A stretch of DNA of 14,419 bases from Thermodesulfobacteriaceae bacterium (lineage in GTDB: Bacteria > Desulfobacterota > Dissulfuribacteria > Dissulfuribacterales > UBA3076). The notes beneath the pieces are model-generated. The model was given only the letters and a program-made list of their open reading frames with translations. It did not search any database and was not told where the DNA came from. How positions within the stretch are numbered: position 1 is the stretch's first letter; each line of letters starts with the position of its first letter. Of this stretch, positions 1-6,868 are shown one piece after another. Where the stretch lies: assembly GCA_012961845.1 (NCBI GenBank), contig DTYO01000113.1, forward strand, positions 1-14,419, given 5' to 3'. Made by a program: the position numbers and the translations under genes.

Positions 1-35
1 AAACCTTGAGGCCAACTGATCTTGGCCAAAGGTTT
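1..35. repeat. Interrupted inverted repeat (hairpin) at window edge
   Basis: AAACCTT (1-7) pairs with AAGGTTT (29-35), and GGCCAA (10-15) pairs with TTGGCC (22-27). The loop is CTGATC, and a small internal bulge (GA against A) interrupts the stem, leaving 13 paired bases. No T-run follows on the plus strand, and the left side is cut by the window edge, so a terminator of an upstream gene cannot be confirmed. The right arm overlaps a sigma-54-like sequence at 23-38, so one of the two readings may be coincidence. Confidence 0.5.
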
Positions 36-38
36 GCT
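23..38 (+). promoter_or_regulatory. Possible sigma-54 promoter (-24/-12) upstream of the small secreted protein
   Basis: TGGCCAAAGGTTTGCT has the GG and GC dinucleotides separated by exactly 10 bases and an intact TTGCT -12 element. The -24 element TGGCC departs from TGGCAC in its last bases. A start about 12 bases after the GC would leave a leader of roughly 220 nt before the gene at 268. The site lies in the right arm of the hairpin at 1-35, which weakens the call. Confidence 0.35.
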
Positions 39-181
39 GCAGGCCCTTTCAGTACCAAATTTCTTCTGTCATTCCAGAAGAGATATGGCCGGCATTTTCA
101 TAGCAAGACCTCATTAGGTATAACAATCTGATCTTGCTAGATAATATTATAAGCACAATACTGAATATTGTATAAAGTCAC

Positions 182-234
182 CAGACAGAATGATACTCAG
201 GCAATGATCCGATAAATAATACAGACAGAATGAT
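182..234 (+). repeat. Two 13-bp direct repeats 40 bp apart
   Basis: CAGACAGAATGAT occurs at 182-194 and again, identically, at 222-234. The repeat starts are 40 bp apart, close to four helical turns, which would put both copies on the same DNA face. They lie 34-86 bases ahead of the start codon at 268. This looks like a pair of protein-binding sites, or possibly a small duplication. No known regulator motif was recognised. Confidence 0.5.
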
Positions 235-267
235 TAAAAACAATAGAAATCCGGAATGGGAGGCTAC

Positions 268-630
268 ATGCACAAAAAAATAAGATTTTCGATATCAATG
301 TCAACAATTGCCTTAGTCATTTCATTCATGCTGTTAATTGATGCTGATTTCAATACGGCGGACGCTGCTGACTCAGACAGCATGCACATGGGTATCTTTA
401 TCAGGCTTGATCGTGATTTCTACGATGCGCTGCAGAATCGAAACTACCGATCATCCGGCAAAACCTACACCACAGACCCGTCCAAAGACTATCTGAGACG
501 AATAGCCATATCAAGCGAATTCGCAGTAAAGACCAACCTGGAAATCCTCAGGCAGAATGAGGAAATAATCCGCCTCCTTAAAAATATTCAGCTCCCAAAG
601 ACTGGCTGCCCGGGGCGTGATGATCAATAA
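268..630 (+). CDS. Small secreted protein of unknown function
   Basis: A 120-residue protein that I do not recognise. Residues 1-34 look like a Sec signal peptide: a basic start (MHKKIRF), a hydrophobic stretch and a likely cut after TADAA. The mature part of about 86 residues is polar. Residues 78-108 (around EFAVKTNLEILRQNEEIIRL) form a heptad-like amphipathic helix that could dimerise or bind a partner. There is one cysteine near the C-terminus, in PKTGCPG, and no catalytic motif. The ATG at 268 is chosen because GGGAGG lies just upstream at 258-263; an in-frame ATG at 256 would overlap that ribosome-binding site. The gene converges on the metalloprotease gene with a gap of only 26 bases and no T-rich terminator between them. 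It probably acts in the periplasm or outside the cell. Confidence 0.7.
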   Translation: MHKKIRFSISMSTIALVISFMLLIDADFNTADAADSDSMHMGIFIRLDRDFYDALQNRNYRSSGKTYTTDPSKDYLRRIAISSEFAVKTNLEILRQNEEIIRLLKNIQLPKTGCPGRDDQ

Positions 631-656
631 GAAAACAGGAAGACTAGCATCACGGT

Positions 657-2633
657 TCAAGGCCGTGTCCGGCCAGACTCAGTACAGCATCTACCTTGCT
701 TCCCGCCCGTCATTAAACCGGAAACATATTTATTTCCTTCCCCCCACATTTCAAATCCCATGAAATCAGGGTTCACTGTGACAGCTTCCACCACAGCCTC
801 GTCCTCAGGGATGTTGACTTTTGGGAAGAGTTCCCGCATGTACATCAATTTCTTTTCAAATGGCGCAAAATAACGGACTGTGGTGGCCAGGACCCTTCCA
901 TTCCTGCCATAAAGTATCAGGGTCACATCTGCCAGTTTTTCACCCGTATTCAACAGGCCTATTGCAGTCCACTTTCCGTCTCCAGCTGCTATCTGGGGAA
1001 AGAACAAATTAGTCTGGTTACCATCATCCTCCTGGACATCTGCAAAGATGCGATATGATACCCTGTCCGAAGTAGTGGAGACATTGACGGGAACAAAAAC
1101 AACTTTATCGTACTGTTCCCTGAATTGGGACAGTTCCAGCTCTGCAACACCTGTCTGGGGATCAAAATCTATTTGCTCCACCTCTTCACTGTCGTCCTTC
1201 ATGAACCCTACAGCCGTCATGCTGAAATCGGCAATATTCGACTCACCGACGGACAGGGTAAATGTAACCGAATCCGCATGGCCCGGCCTGAATGCTACGT
1301 ATTCGCACGACAGATGGCTCAAACCGGCATTGAAGTCAGGCGGCATGCGATTTCCCATAACAGATGCCGGATAGGTTTCAAAACTGGCTCGGTGTCTCGG
1401 CAGCGGATATTTCAGACCTTCCTCAAAATCCTGGAGAATATACTTTACACGGAAGTCAGCAACTGCGTCAGCTAAGCTATATCCGCGATAATTGAGTTCG
1501 TCAGAAATCACCTCAATGGCATTTCTGGCGCCTCCCAGCCCATGGAATACATTCTTGATGAACCCATCTCCATATTTCTCGGCAAGGTACTTTGCCCAGA
1601 CTACGCCGCCGTATTCATAGTAGCCGTTGAAGGTATCTATCGGAGTATCAGGACAATCAGCCCAGCCCTTGGGCCTTCCCGTGGTGCCCAGTACAGAACC
1701 GTCAAGATCATAATAGACTTCACCGGAATCCCAGCGTCCGTTGTCGTTGGCGTCTTCGTAGATATAGCCCAGATAGTTCAGGTAATCATCCACACCGTCA
1801 AAAATCTCGTCTTCCATCCACACGGCAGTATTTTCAAGCCACCAGTTGCTGGGTTCCCTCCAGGCTCCATACTCATACTGAAGGACATGGAAAAATTCGT
1901 GGGCGGCAGTTACCTTCATGCATCCTTTTTGATCGCCCTCCGGATCCAGATTGGTGGGAAAACTTTCAAAATCGTTGTCCAGCACGATATAGAGATATCC
2001 ATTTTCATCTATCGTTGTGTACCCGTATGCGTTTATGTCCAGAAGATATACATCAAAATTATCACTTCCTCCCCTACCTGCGTCAGGAGGCGGAGACCTG
2101 TATCCCAGTGTACCGACTTCGTAATCCCAGACCTGCTCAAAATAATCTCCCATGGTGGTCACATACCATGGAACCGTATCCCTGCTCCCGTCGGATCCGG
2201 GAACGGCATCTCCATACCTGCCGTCCTCTGTATAATGTATGGTAAAATGCTCTGTCTCTATACTCCAGACATCTATTCCGTGGCCATAATAGTCATTATC
2301 CCCGGAATCTGTTGGTCTTTGAAGGATGTAATGATATTCTGGATCCAGAAGGTGACGGTACCTGCGGGCTTCGACAAGGATAAAAGTTCCTGTCTTGGCA
2401 GGGCAACAAGGCCTCGAATCCCTGGAAAGTCTGTTCTGCCCAAAAAGTGAGGCTACCCTGAGATTCAGTGTCCTGGCCCGGTCTATATCCGCGCCGGACA
2501 ATGTCTTTTCAATATTCGTCAGGAAATCCGCAGATCCGGCTGCACAGACCGGATTCAAGGTGAACAAATGTATCATCAATGCTGTCAAGGCAATGAGAAT
2601 CAACCTGATCATGAGCTCGGTCCGGGAGAACAT
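657..2633 (-). CDS. Secreted putative zinc metalloprotease, MXAN_6640-like, with C-terminal Trp module
   Basis: A 658-residue exported protein. Residues 1-32 form a signal peptide (cut near VCAA). The catalytic core has the zinc motif HEFFH at 245-249 within AAHEFFHVLQYEYG. It is followed by WWLENTAVWMED (264-275), where E267 or E274 could be the third ligand. This layout matches my knowledge of the MXAN_6640 family of putative metalloproteases; the substrate is unknown. Residues 294-305 (DANDNGRWDSGE) resemble a calcium-binding loop. Residues 440-535 look like a beta-rich domain. Residues 541-643 form one copy of the Trp module (KWTAIGLLNTG ... MGFEMWGEG ... VSGL) also found in the two other secreted proteins here. 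The ATG at 2633 lies 9 bases after the upstream stop, so the two genes are probably co-transcribed; an in-frame ATG at 2612 is an alternative. Strong for export and the zinc motif, moderate for the family. Confidence 0.85.
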   Translation of the reverse strand: MFSRTELMIRLILIALTALMIHLFTLNPVCAAGSADFLTNIEKTLSGADIDRARTLNLRVASLFGQNRLSRDSRPCCPAKTGTFILVEARRYRHLLDPEYHYILQRPTDSGDNDYYGHGIDVWSIETEHFTIHYTEDGRYGDAVPGSDGSRDTVPWYVTTMGDYFEQVWDYEVGTLGYRSPPPDAGRGGSDNFDVYLLDINAYGYTTIDENGYLYIVLDNDFESFPTNLDPEGDQKGCMKVTAAHEFFHVLQYEYGAWREPSNWWLENTAVWMEDEIFDGVDDYLNYLGYIYEDANDNGRWDSGEVYYDLDGSVLGTTGRPKGWADCPDTPIDTFNGYYEYGGVVWAKYLAEKYGDGFIKNVFHGLGGARNAIEVISDELNYRGYSLADAVADFRVKYILQDFEEGLKYPLPRHRASFETYPASVMGNRMPPDFNAGLSHLSCEYVAFRPGHADSVTFTLSVGESNIADFSMTAVGFMKDDSEEVEQIDFDPQTGVAELELSQFREQYDKVVFVPVNVSTTSDRVSYRIFADVQEDDGNQTNLFFPQIAAGDGKWTAIGLLNTGEKLADVTLILYGRNGRVLATTVRYFAPFEKKLMYMRELFPKVNIPEDEAVVEAVTVNPDFMGFEMWGEGNKYVSGLMTGGKQGRCCTESGRTRP

Positions 2634-2642
2634 GTCAGGTTG

Positions 2643-3095
2643 TTACCTGTAAGACCAGAATGGGCCGAGAGTAGTGACACCGCCTCCGGCAGCTGTTTGA
2701 CCGAAATTGATAAAAGCCATCATCCGCTGCTCTGATTCTATCATCAGATACCCTCTATCCGAACCGGTCCGGAGGACATTAGGAGACTCGCCATGTTTGC
2801 TGAGCATGACAGTCTTTTTGCTCACTCCCGCCAGAACAATATCGAACCACTCCTGGCCTGACAGATATCCCTGATCGTCATAGACCCAGACTGTGCCCTG
2901 ATTTGCTCCCGAACTGACATTCATGACCACCAGTCCACTCCACCAATCCGGAGAAACATCATAATGCGGAATAAATATAATCCAAGGTAATCCCCCGGGA
3001 ACCCTTTCCTTGCTTTCAACATCTTCACCGGCAAAAACAGAAGTCGCGCAAAATACAAGGCACAATGACAACAAAATGACAGACAGTTTTTTCAT
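2643..3095 (-). CDS. Short secreted protein made of a single Trp-rich module
   Basis: A 150-residue protein with a clear Sec signal peptide (MKKLSVILLSLCLVFCATSVFA, cut after residue 22). A short linker leads into one module at residues 38-150. It begins IIFIPHYDVSPDWWSGLVVM and continues through VWVYDDQGYLSG, GYLMIES and FINFGQ to GGGVTTLGPFW. The same order of motifs occurs four times in the 1001-residue protein and once at the end of the metalloprotease, so I treat it as a stand-alone copy of that module. Its function is unknown. There is no catalytic motif, so binding or structure is more likely than an enzyme. AGGGG lies 8-10 bases ahead of the ATG and supports the start. The gene is first in a two-gene unit with the metalloprotease (9-base gap), which suggests they act together outside the cytoplasm. 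Confidence 0.8.
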   Translation of the reverse strand: MKKLSVILLSLCLVFCATSVFAGEDVESKERVPGGLPWIIFIPHYDVSPDWWSGLVVMNVSSGANQGTVWVYDDQGYLSGQEWFDIVLAGVSKKTVMLSKHGESPNVLRTGSDRGYLMIESEQRMMAFINFGQTAAGGGVTTLGPFWSYR

Positions 3096-3204
3096 TTATT
3101 TACCCCTTATAAGTTGAATAATGCCCAACCGGACCGAAACAAACTATCATCAACTGTTTTGGCTGCTATTTACTTATCGTACTACTGACCTTTTAATTAA
3201 AAAT

Positions 3205-3219
3205 TTTTCGCCCCGAAAA
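3205..3219 (-). terminator. Weak AT-rich hairpin with T-rich tail
   Basis: On the minus strand TTTTCG-GGG-CGAAAA is a perfect 6-bp stem with a 3-base loop, followed by ATTTTTAATT. The form is that of an intrinsic terminator, but the stem has only two G:C pairs and lies about 190 bases past the last glycan gene. It may be a back-up terminator or chance. Confidence 0.25.
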
Positions 3220-3372
3220 TACGCAAATGTCAGACCGACTTACAGACAGCAATTTGCACGATTTCCTCCTCTTTCTGATGTTATTTTACAATAACCTTCA
3301 TCGCAAAGGCAAACACTTTTCTGCACGTGGAAAGTTTTTTCATCTTTGACAGTGATGGATCACATATCAGCA

Positions 3373-3388
3373 GACCGGCAAGCCGGTC
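3373..3388 (-). terminator. GC-rich hairpin just past the glycan operon
   Basis: GACCGGC (3373-3379) and GCCGGTC (3382-3388) form a perfect 7-bp inverted repeat with 2 bases between. It starts 18 bases after the stop codon of the last glycosyltransferase gene on the minus strand. No T-run follows, so it is not a classical intrinsic terminator. It could be an RNA 3'-end stabiliser or an incomplete terminator. Confidence 0.4.
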
Positions 3389-3406
3389 AGGGTAAAATCA
3401 TGGAAA

Positions 3407-5644
3407 CTATTTGAAGTACTTGAGGTAGATTTCCCAGAATCTGACACAGACATCCGGGAACAAAGTCCACAGCCTGAACAGGCCCTTGGTGATTTTTTTT
3501 ATGACACATGACCTGGGTGAGCTGTCTATCTTTTCATGGATGTTGATTTTGAAAGACCTGAACATGGAAAATATATCGTTGCCCATGATCAGGTGCGGGC
3601 TGCCGGAAGAATACAGTCTGCCAGTTTCAGTCTCGGCACTGACACTAAGGCTTGCCCGGGTATATACAACTCTGCCGAACATTGCCTGATAATCCCTCAC
3701 CATGTCTCCGGCAGTTCTTTTTTCAAGGTGAATCAGGTCGTCCCTGACTGTTTCCAGCATATCACGTTTTTCATTGATCTGAGAAACGAGACCTATGATC
3801 TTTTCTCGGTCAATTTCAAATAGAAAACCGTTTTCCCCATGCCTGATCTTGTCGGCAAAGCTGCCTATGTTGGTGGCCAGAGGAGGAATAGCCGCCTCCA
3901 TCAATTCATGCAGGGTATAACTGAAAGTCTCCGGACAGCTCGAAAAAAGCAGCCCCATGTCGGGAGATATTTTCTGCAGTATTTTGTCCAGCTCATCAGG
4001 CCTGTATTCATCGATAACGCTGACATGTTGTTTTCTACTGTATTTTCTGCCGGCATCACCACATCCAACCAGATAGATATCCACATATTCCAGCAGATCG
4101 TCCACAACAGAGTCAAAGAAGGTCAGCCCCTTCTCTTCGGTTAGTCGCCCCAGCACAACAGCCTTGAGACGCCCGCACCCGCCGGCAGACTTCACCCTAG
4201 TAAGGGCCTTGTCGGGAAGCCCATGAGGTATAACTGTGAAATTGGCACTGTTGAATCTTTGATCCAGTTCCTTGTAATGCCTGACTATGGATTCGGTGGG
4301 ACATATCATGGGAATCCTGTTCCTGATGACCCTGCAGACGAACATTTCCCTGACGGCCAGCCACTCTTCAGGTGCAACCCCGTTGAAATACCTGTTTCGA
4401 AGGTTCTTGCCCTGACATTCCTGAAGATTTGTCTTGTCGCAGTTGGTACAGATCCCGTTGAAATAAATATTGAGTGCGGAGCAGAATGGGAAAAAATCGT
4501 GGCAGACGATCCAGGTTGCAAGGGATGTGTTGAGAACATCCAGACTGTGACCGATAAACGAAGATACGATGATCAGGTCGATCTTGTATTTTCTGACTAT
4601 CTCGTTCAGGGCCGATTCATATTCACTGTGATGAACAGCTGTGGCATGAAAAGGTTTGCTGAACTCCCAGAACTCGATCGGCCTTTCAGCATCACAGTCC
4701 TCAAACAGAGCCAGTTTGCTGCCGAAGGCGCCCCAGTTGCCTATTGATTTCAATATCAGATTATTCCATAACCGGCTGGCTTCAGTATAATCCCTGACCC
4801 ATTTCTCCAGACCTCCACCCCAGTTGTGAATAACATGGAGCAGTGTAGGCCTGCTGATGGAACTGCTTGTCACTGTGTGGTTCAGCATCCCTGTCTTGAG
4901 AAAATGGCGCTCATGTAATATGGGATGCCTCGCCTCAAGGCTTGAAGCCATCAGTGCATATTTTTCTGTAACCATCTGGGCATATTCCCAGTAAATTCCG
5001 GATTGGACGTACAAGTCAGTAGTCAGACAATGGATAAAACCTCGGTTGCTGCATGAATCAAGTATGGACGCTATCCCTTCTCCGGCACCAAAATCCAGGG
5101 TATTCAGCAGATAGGCCTTGAAATACGAGCAGACAGGAGAAAAAAAGGGTACATTGATCAGCCTGGACCTGAAATTCTGCTCAATAAACACATTGACTGC
5201 AACCGTATCGACATCGGGGAGAGCACGGGAAACCGTGTCTACCTCGAGACCAAATATACTGCTCCCGCCAGTCATAGCCGAGACAGTCACTGCGCTGGCA
5301 TCTCTGTATGCAGCATCCTGGAGTTTCCTGTCCCAGCCGCGGACCAGTACTGTGTCAGGCTGGATGAGAATCCTGTCAAAACCGCCTCTGTAAAAAACAT
5401 GAGGCGGAACCAGGGGATATCTGGCCCGAAAGGCGTCATCGACTCTTTCTATTCGCATACTGCAGAATCCGAGCCTGGACGCTGCCGCTTCAACTTCAGT
5501 GCGGTTTTCGTCTGAAACCAGTACGAGTATGTCCAGATTCAGGAGAGAATTCAGGAACAGCTGTTCCAGGGTATCATTGACCGATTCAGTTGTACCGGCA
5601 TATGCCGGTACAACAACCTGAATATCATTGAACTGAATACCCAT
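3407..5644 (-). CDS. Two-domain glycosyltransferase (GT2-like domain fused to GT4-like GT-B domain)
   Basis: A 745-residue cytoplasmic enzyme that should add sugars to the glycan exported by the neighbouring transporter. Residues 1-245 resemble a GT2 fold: start DIQVVVPAY, then LIQPDTVLVRGWD (94-105) in the place of the usual N-S/P-D-T acceptor motif. Residues 265-660 are a GT-B domain with HVIHNWGGGLEKW at the start, the loop GRLTEEKG (499-506), and the EX7E signature of GT4 enzymes (E572 and E580 in PETFSYTLHE). A cysteine cluster (C381, C388, C399, C402, C410) lies between the two GT-B halves. The C-terminal tail (715-745) is basic and aromatic and may touch the membrane. The ATG at 5644 is chosen because the GT2 fold starts right after it; a longer frame to 5848 would overlap the previous gene. 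No clear Shine-Dalgarno sequence is seen, so coupling across the 31-base gap is likely. Sugar donor and linkage cannot be told. Confidence 0.85.
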   Translation of the reverse strand: MGIQFNDIQVVVPAYAGTTESVNDTLEQLFLNSLLNLDILVLVSDENRTEVEAAASRLGFCSMRIERVDDAFRARYPLVPPHVFYRGGFDRILIQPDTVLVRGWDRKLQDAAYRDASAVTVSAMTGGSSIFGLEVDTVSRALPDVDTVAVNVFIEQNFRSRLINVPFFSPVCSYFKAYLLNTLDFGAGEGIASILDSCSNRGFIHCLTTDLYVQSGIYWEYAQMVTEKYALMASSLEARHPILHERHFLKTGMLNHTVTSSSISRPTLLHVIHNWGGGLEKWVRDYTEASRLWNNLILKSIGNWGAFGSKLALFEDCDAERPIEFWEFSKPFHATAVHHSEYESALNEIVRKYKIDLIIVSSFIGHSLDVLNTSLATWIVCHDFFPFCSALNIYFNGICTNCDKTNLQECQGKNLRNRYFNGVAPEEWLAVREMFVCRVIRNRIPMICPTESIVRHYKELDQRFNSANFTVIPHGLPDKALTRVKSAGGCGRLKAVVLGRLTEEKGLTFFDSVVDDLLEYVDIYLVGCGDAGRKYSRKQHVSVIDEYRPDELDKILQKISPDMGLLFSSCPETFSYTLHELMEAAIPPLATNIGSFADKIRHGENGFLFEIDREKIIGLVSQINEKRDMLETVRDDLIHLEKRTAGDMVRDYQAMFGRVVYTRASLSVSAETETGRLYSSGSPHLIMGNDIFSMFRSFKINIHEKIDSSPRSCVIKKITKGLFRLWTLFPDVCVRFWEIYLKYFK

Positions 5645-5675
5645 AATGATGTGGATATGATCGCAGTCTGTATTG

Positions 5676-6860
5676 TCAGGCAAACAGACGCCTGGCATTG
5701 CCGAAAAATGTGGCAATACGCCAGAAACGGGATCCCTTGATGGCATCAAGCTCGTTGCGGGCCGCCAGATAGTTCGCCCTGAGACTTTCAATGGTGGAAA
5801 TGTCGGTGTCCATGTCTTCTGCCTCAGCCCCCCTGACATTTGCTGCAAACCAGTGATAGTAGGATTTGTTTACGTCACTGGTGGAAAATGGATCCCTGAA
5901 TGTCTGCTGGAGGTCCTCCCTGCTCCTGTACAAGATCCTGTGTGTCCTGGTGATCTTTTCTCCGTTATCAAAAAAATCAAAAGCACTCGCCTGATTTCCG
6001 ATCTCATCCTGGCCCATTTGCCTGCATTCATCCATATACCACTCCCGGAGGTCCCTGAGGACAGGACTGTGTTTTCCATAAATGTTCAACATTGCTTCCT
6101 GAGCTCCGCAGTCGAAACCGGAAAAATGATAGAAGCACAGTGGTTTCCCGTTGATAAGCACACCCTCTTCCAGAGAACCCGTCGCCTTTCTGTGGGTCAG
6201 GTTCCAGGTGGCCACATTATAATTGGATTCCCTGACCACACATACCTCATCGAAAAAACAGGGAGCCAGATCCACCCAGCGCTGGTCCGTAAAAAGACCG
6301 CCGGCTATATCATCAAAGCAGAAGTCACGCAGACGTTCCGCCCACCAGTCTGTGAAGCTCAGACCTTCAGGAGAATTCTTGACACCAAGAAAACCGAGAT
6401 TGAATACCCCGTGTTTGAGGCTGCAGATCTCATTATCCATTATGGCGCGGCGATCCTTTTCAGGGCTGGTCTGATGCGGTGTAAGCAGAATACTGGTTGC
6501 CTCATCCTCAAATCTCTTCAAGAGGCTGTCCAGCGGAGAAAAAAGCACTATATCCGGGTCCAGATAGAACACATGCTCCGCTTTTCTGTCCCTGAAAAGA
6601 TGCTGAACGGAAAACCCCTTTACCGCAGTGCACAGCTCCACCACAGCGTGTTTGAAAGCCCACGGCCTGAAATCGGGGATGCCGAGCTGATCAGCGGTCA
6701 ACACTGAATCAAAGGGCTCGTTCTCGATATCAAACCAGTCTGGAACTCTGTCTGACAAGACCAGGAGGAATTCAGCATCTGGATGAAATTTTTTCACTGA
6801 ACCGGCAAGAACCCTTGCCTTTGGAATATAATTGACTGTAATGCTGGTGAATACATGCAT
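5676..6860 (-). CDS. GT-A-like glycosyltransferase
   Basis: A 394-residue protein with the look of a nucleotide-sugar transferase. It opens with MHVFTSITVNYIPKARVLA, typical of families that start with a short beta strand and a donor-binding loop. The metal-binding DxD is in YLDPDIVLF (D101, D103). FNLGFLGV (153-160), DQRWVDL (192-198) and CFYHFSGFD (242-250) are further conserved-looking segments. Residues 355-394 form a helix ending in ELDAIKGSRFWR, nearly the same as the tail of the upstream methyltransferase. The ATG at 6860 lies 8 bases past the preceding stop codon, with AAGGA overlapping that stop, so the two genes are translationally linked. The protein probably adds one residue to the chain on the cytoplasmic face. 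Neither sugar nor linkage can be predicted. Confidence 0.8.
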   Translation of the reverse strand: MHVFTSITVNYIPKARVLAGSVKKFHPDAEFLLVLSDRVPDWFDIENEPFDSVLTADQLGIPDFRPWAFKHAVVELCTAVKGFSVQHLFRDRKAEHVFYLDPDIVLFSPLDSLLKRFEDEATSILLTPHQTSPEKDRRAIMDNEICSLKHGVFNLGFLGVKNSPEGLSFTDWWAERLRDFCFDDIAGGLFTDQRWVDLAPCFFDEVCVVRESNYNVATWNLTHRKATGSLEEGVLINGKPLCFYHFSGFDCGAQEAMLNIYGKHSPVLRDLREWYMDECRQMGQDEIGNQASAFDFFDNGEKITRTHRILYRSREDLQQTFRDPFSTSDVNKSYYHWFAANVRGAEAEDMDTDISTIESLRANYLAARNELDAIKGSRFWRIATFFGNARRLFA

Positions 6861-6868
6861 TTTGAATA

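Larger units (their letters stand above)
3096..3406. other. Intergenic gap between glycan operon end and secreted-protein pair
   Basis: These 311 bases hold no gene on either strand. They should contain the end of the glycan operon and the promoter of the 3095-to-657 pair, both on the minus strand. Two hairpins are visible (3373-3388 and 3205-3219). I found no convincing -35/-10 or sigma-54 promoter for the minus strand; an AT-rich stretch at 3104-3120 just ahead of the ribosome-binding site is the only weak candidate. Confidence 0.5.

Noticed and set aside
651..667. Terminator between the convergent genes at 630 and 657
   Set aside because: CACGG and CCGTG can pair with a 7-base loop, but the stem has only five pairs, has no T-run and includes the stop codon of the protease gene.
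1542..2450. 302-codon open frame on the plus strand
   Set aside because: It lies wholly opposite the metalloprotease gene, has no ribosome-binding site that I can see, and its translation has no recognisable domain. The minus-strand protein has a signal peptide and zinc motif.
5645..5848. Longer N-terminus for the fused glycosyltransferase
   Set aside because: The extra 68 residues would overlap the upstream glycosyltransferase gene in another frame and look unlike a protein domain. The GT2 fold begins right after the ATG at 5644.
5673..6707. 344-codon open frame on the plus strand
   Set aside because: It is antisense to the GT-A-like glycosyltransferase, which has a DxD motif and operon context. 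The antisense translation shows no domain.
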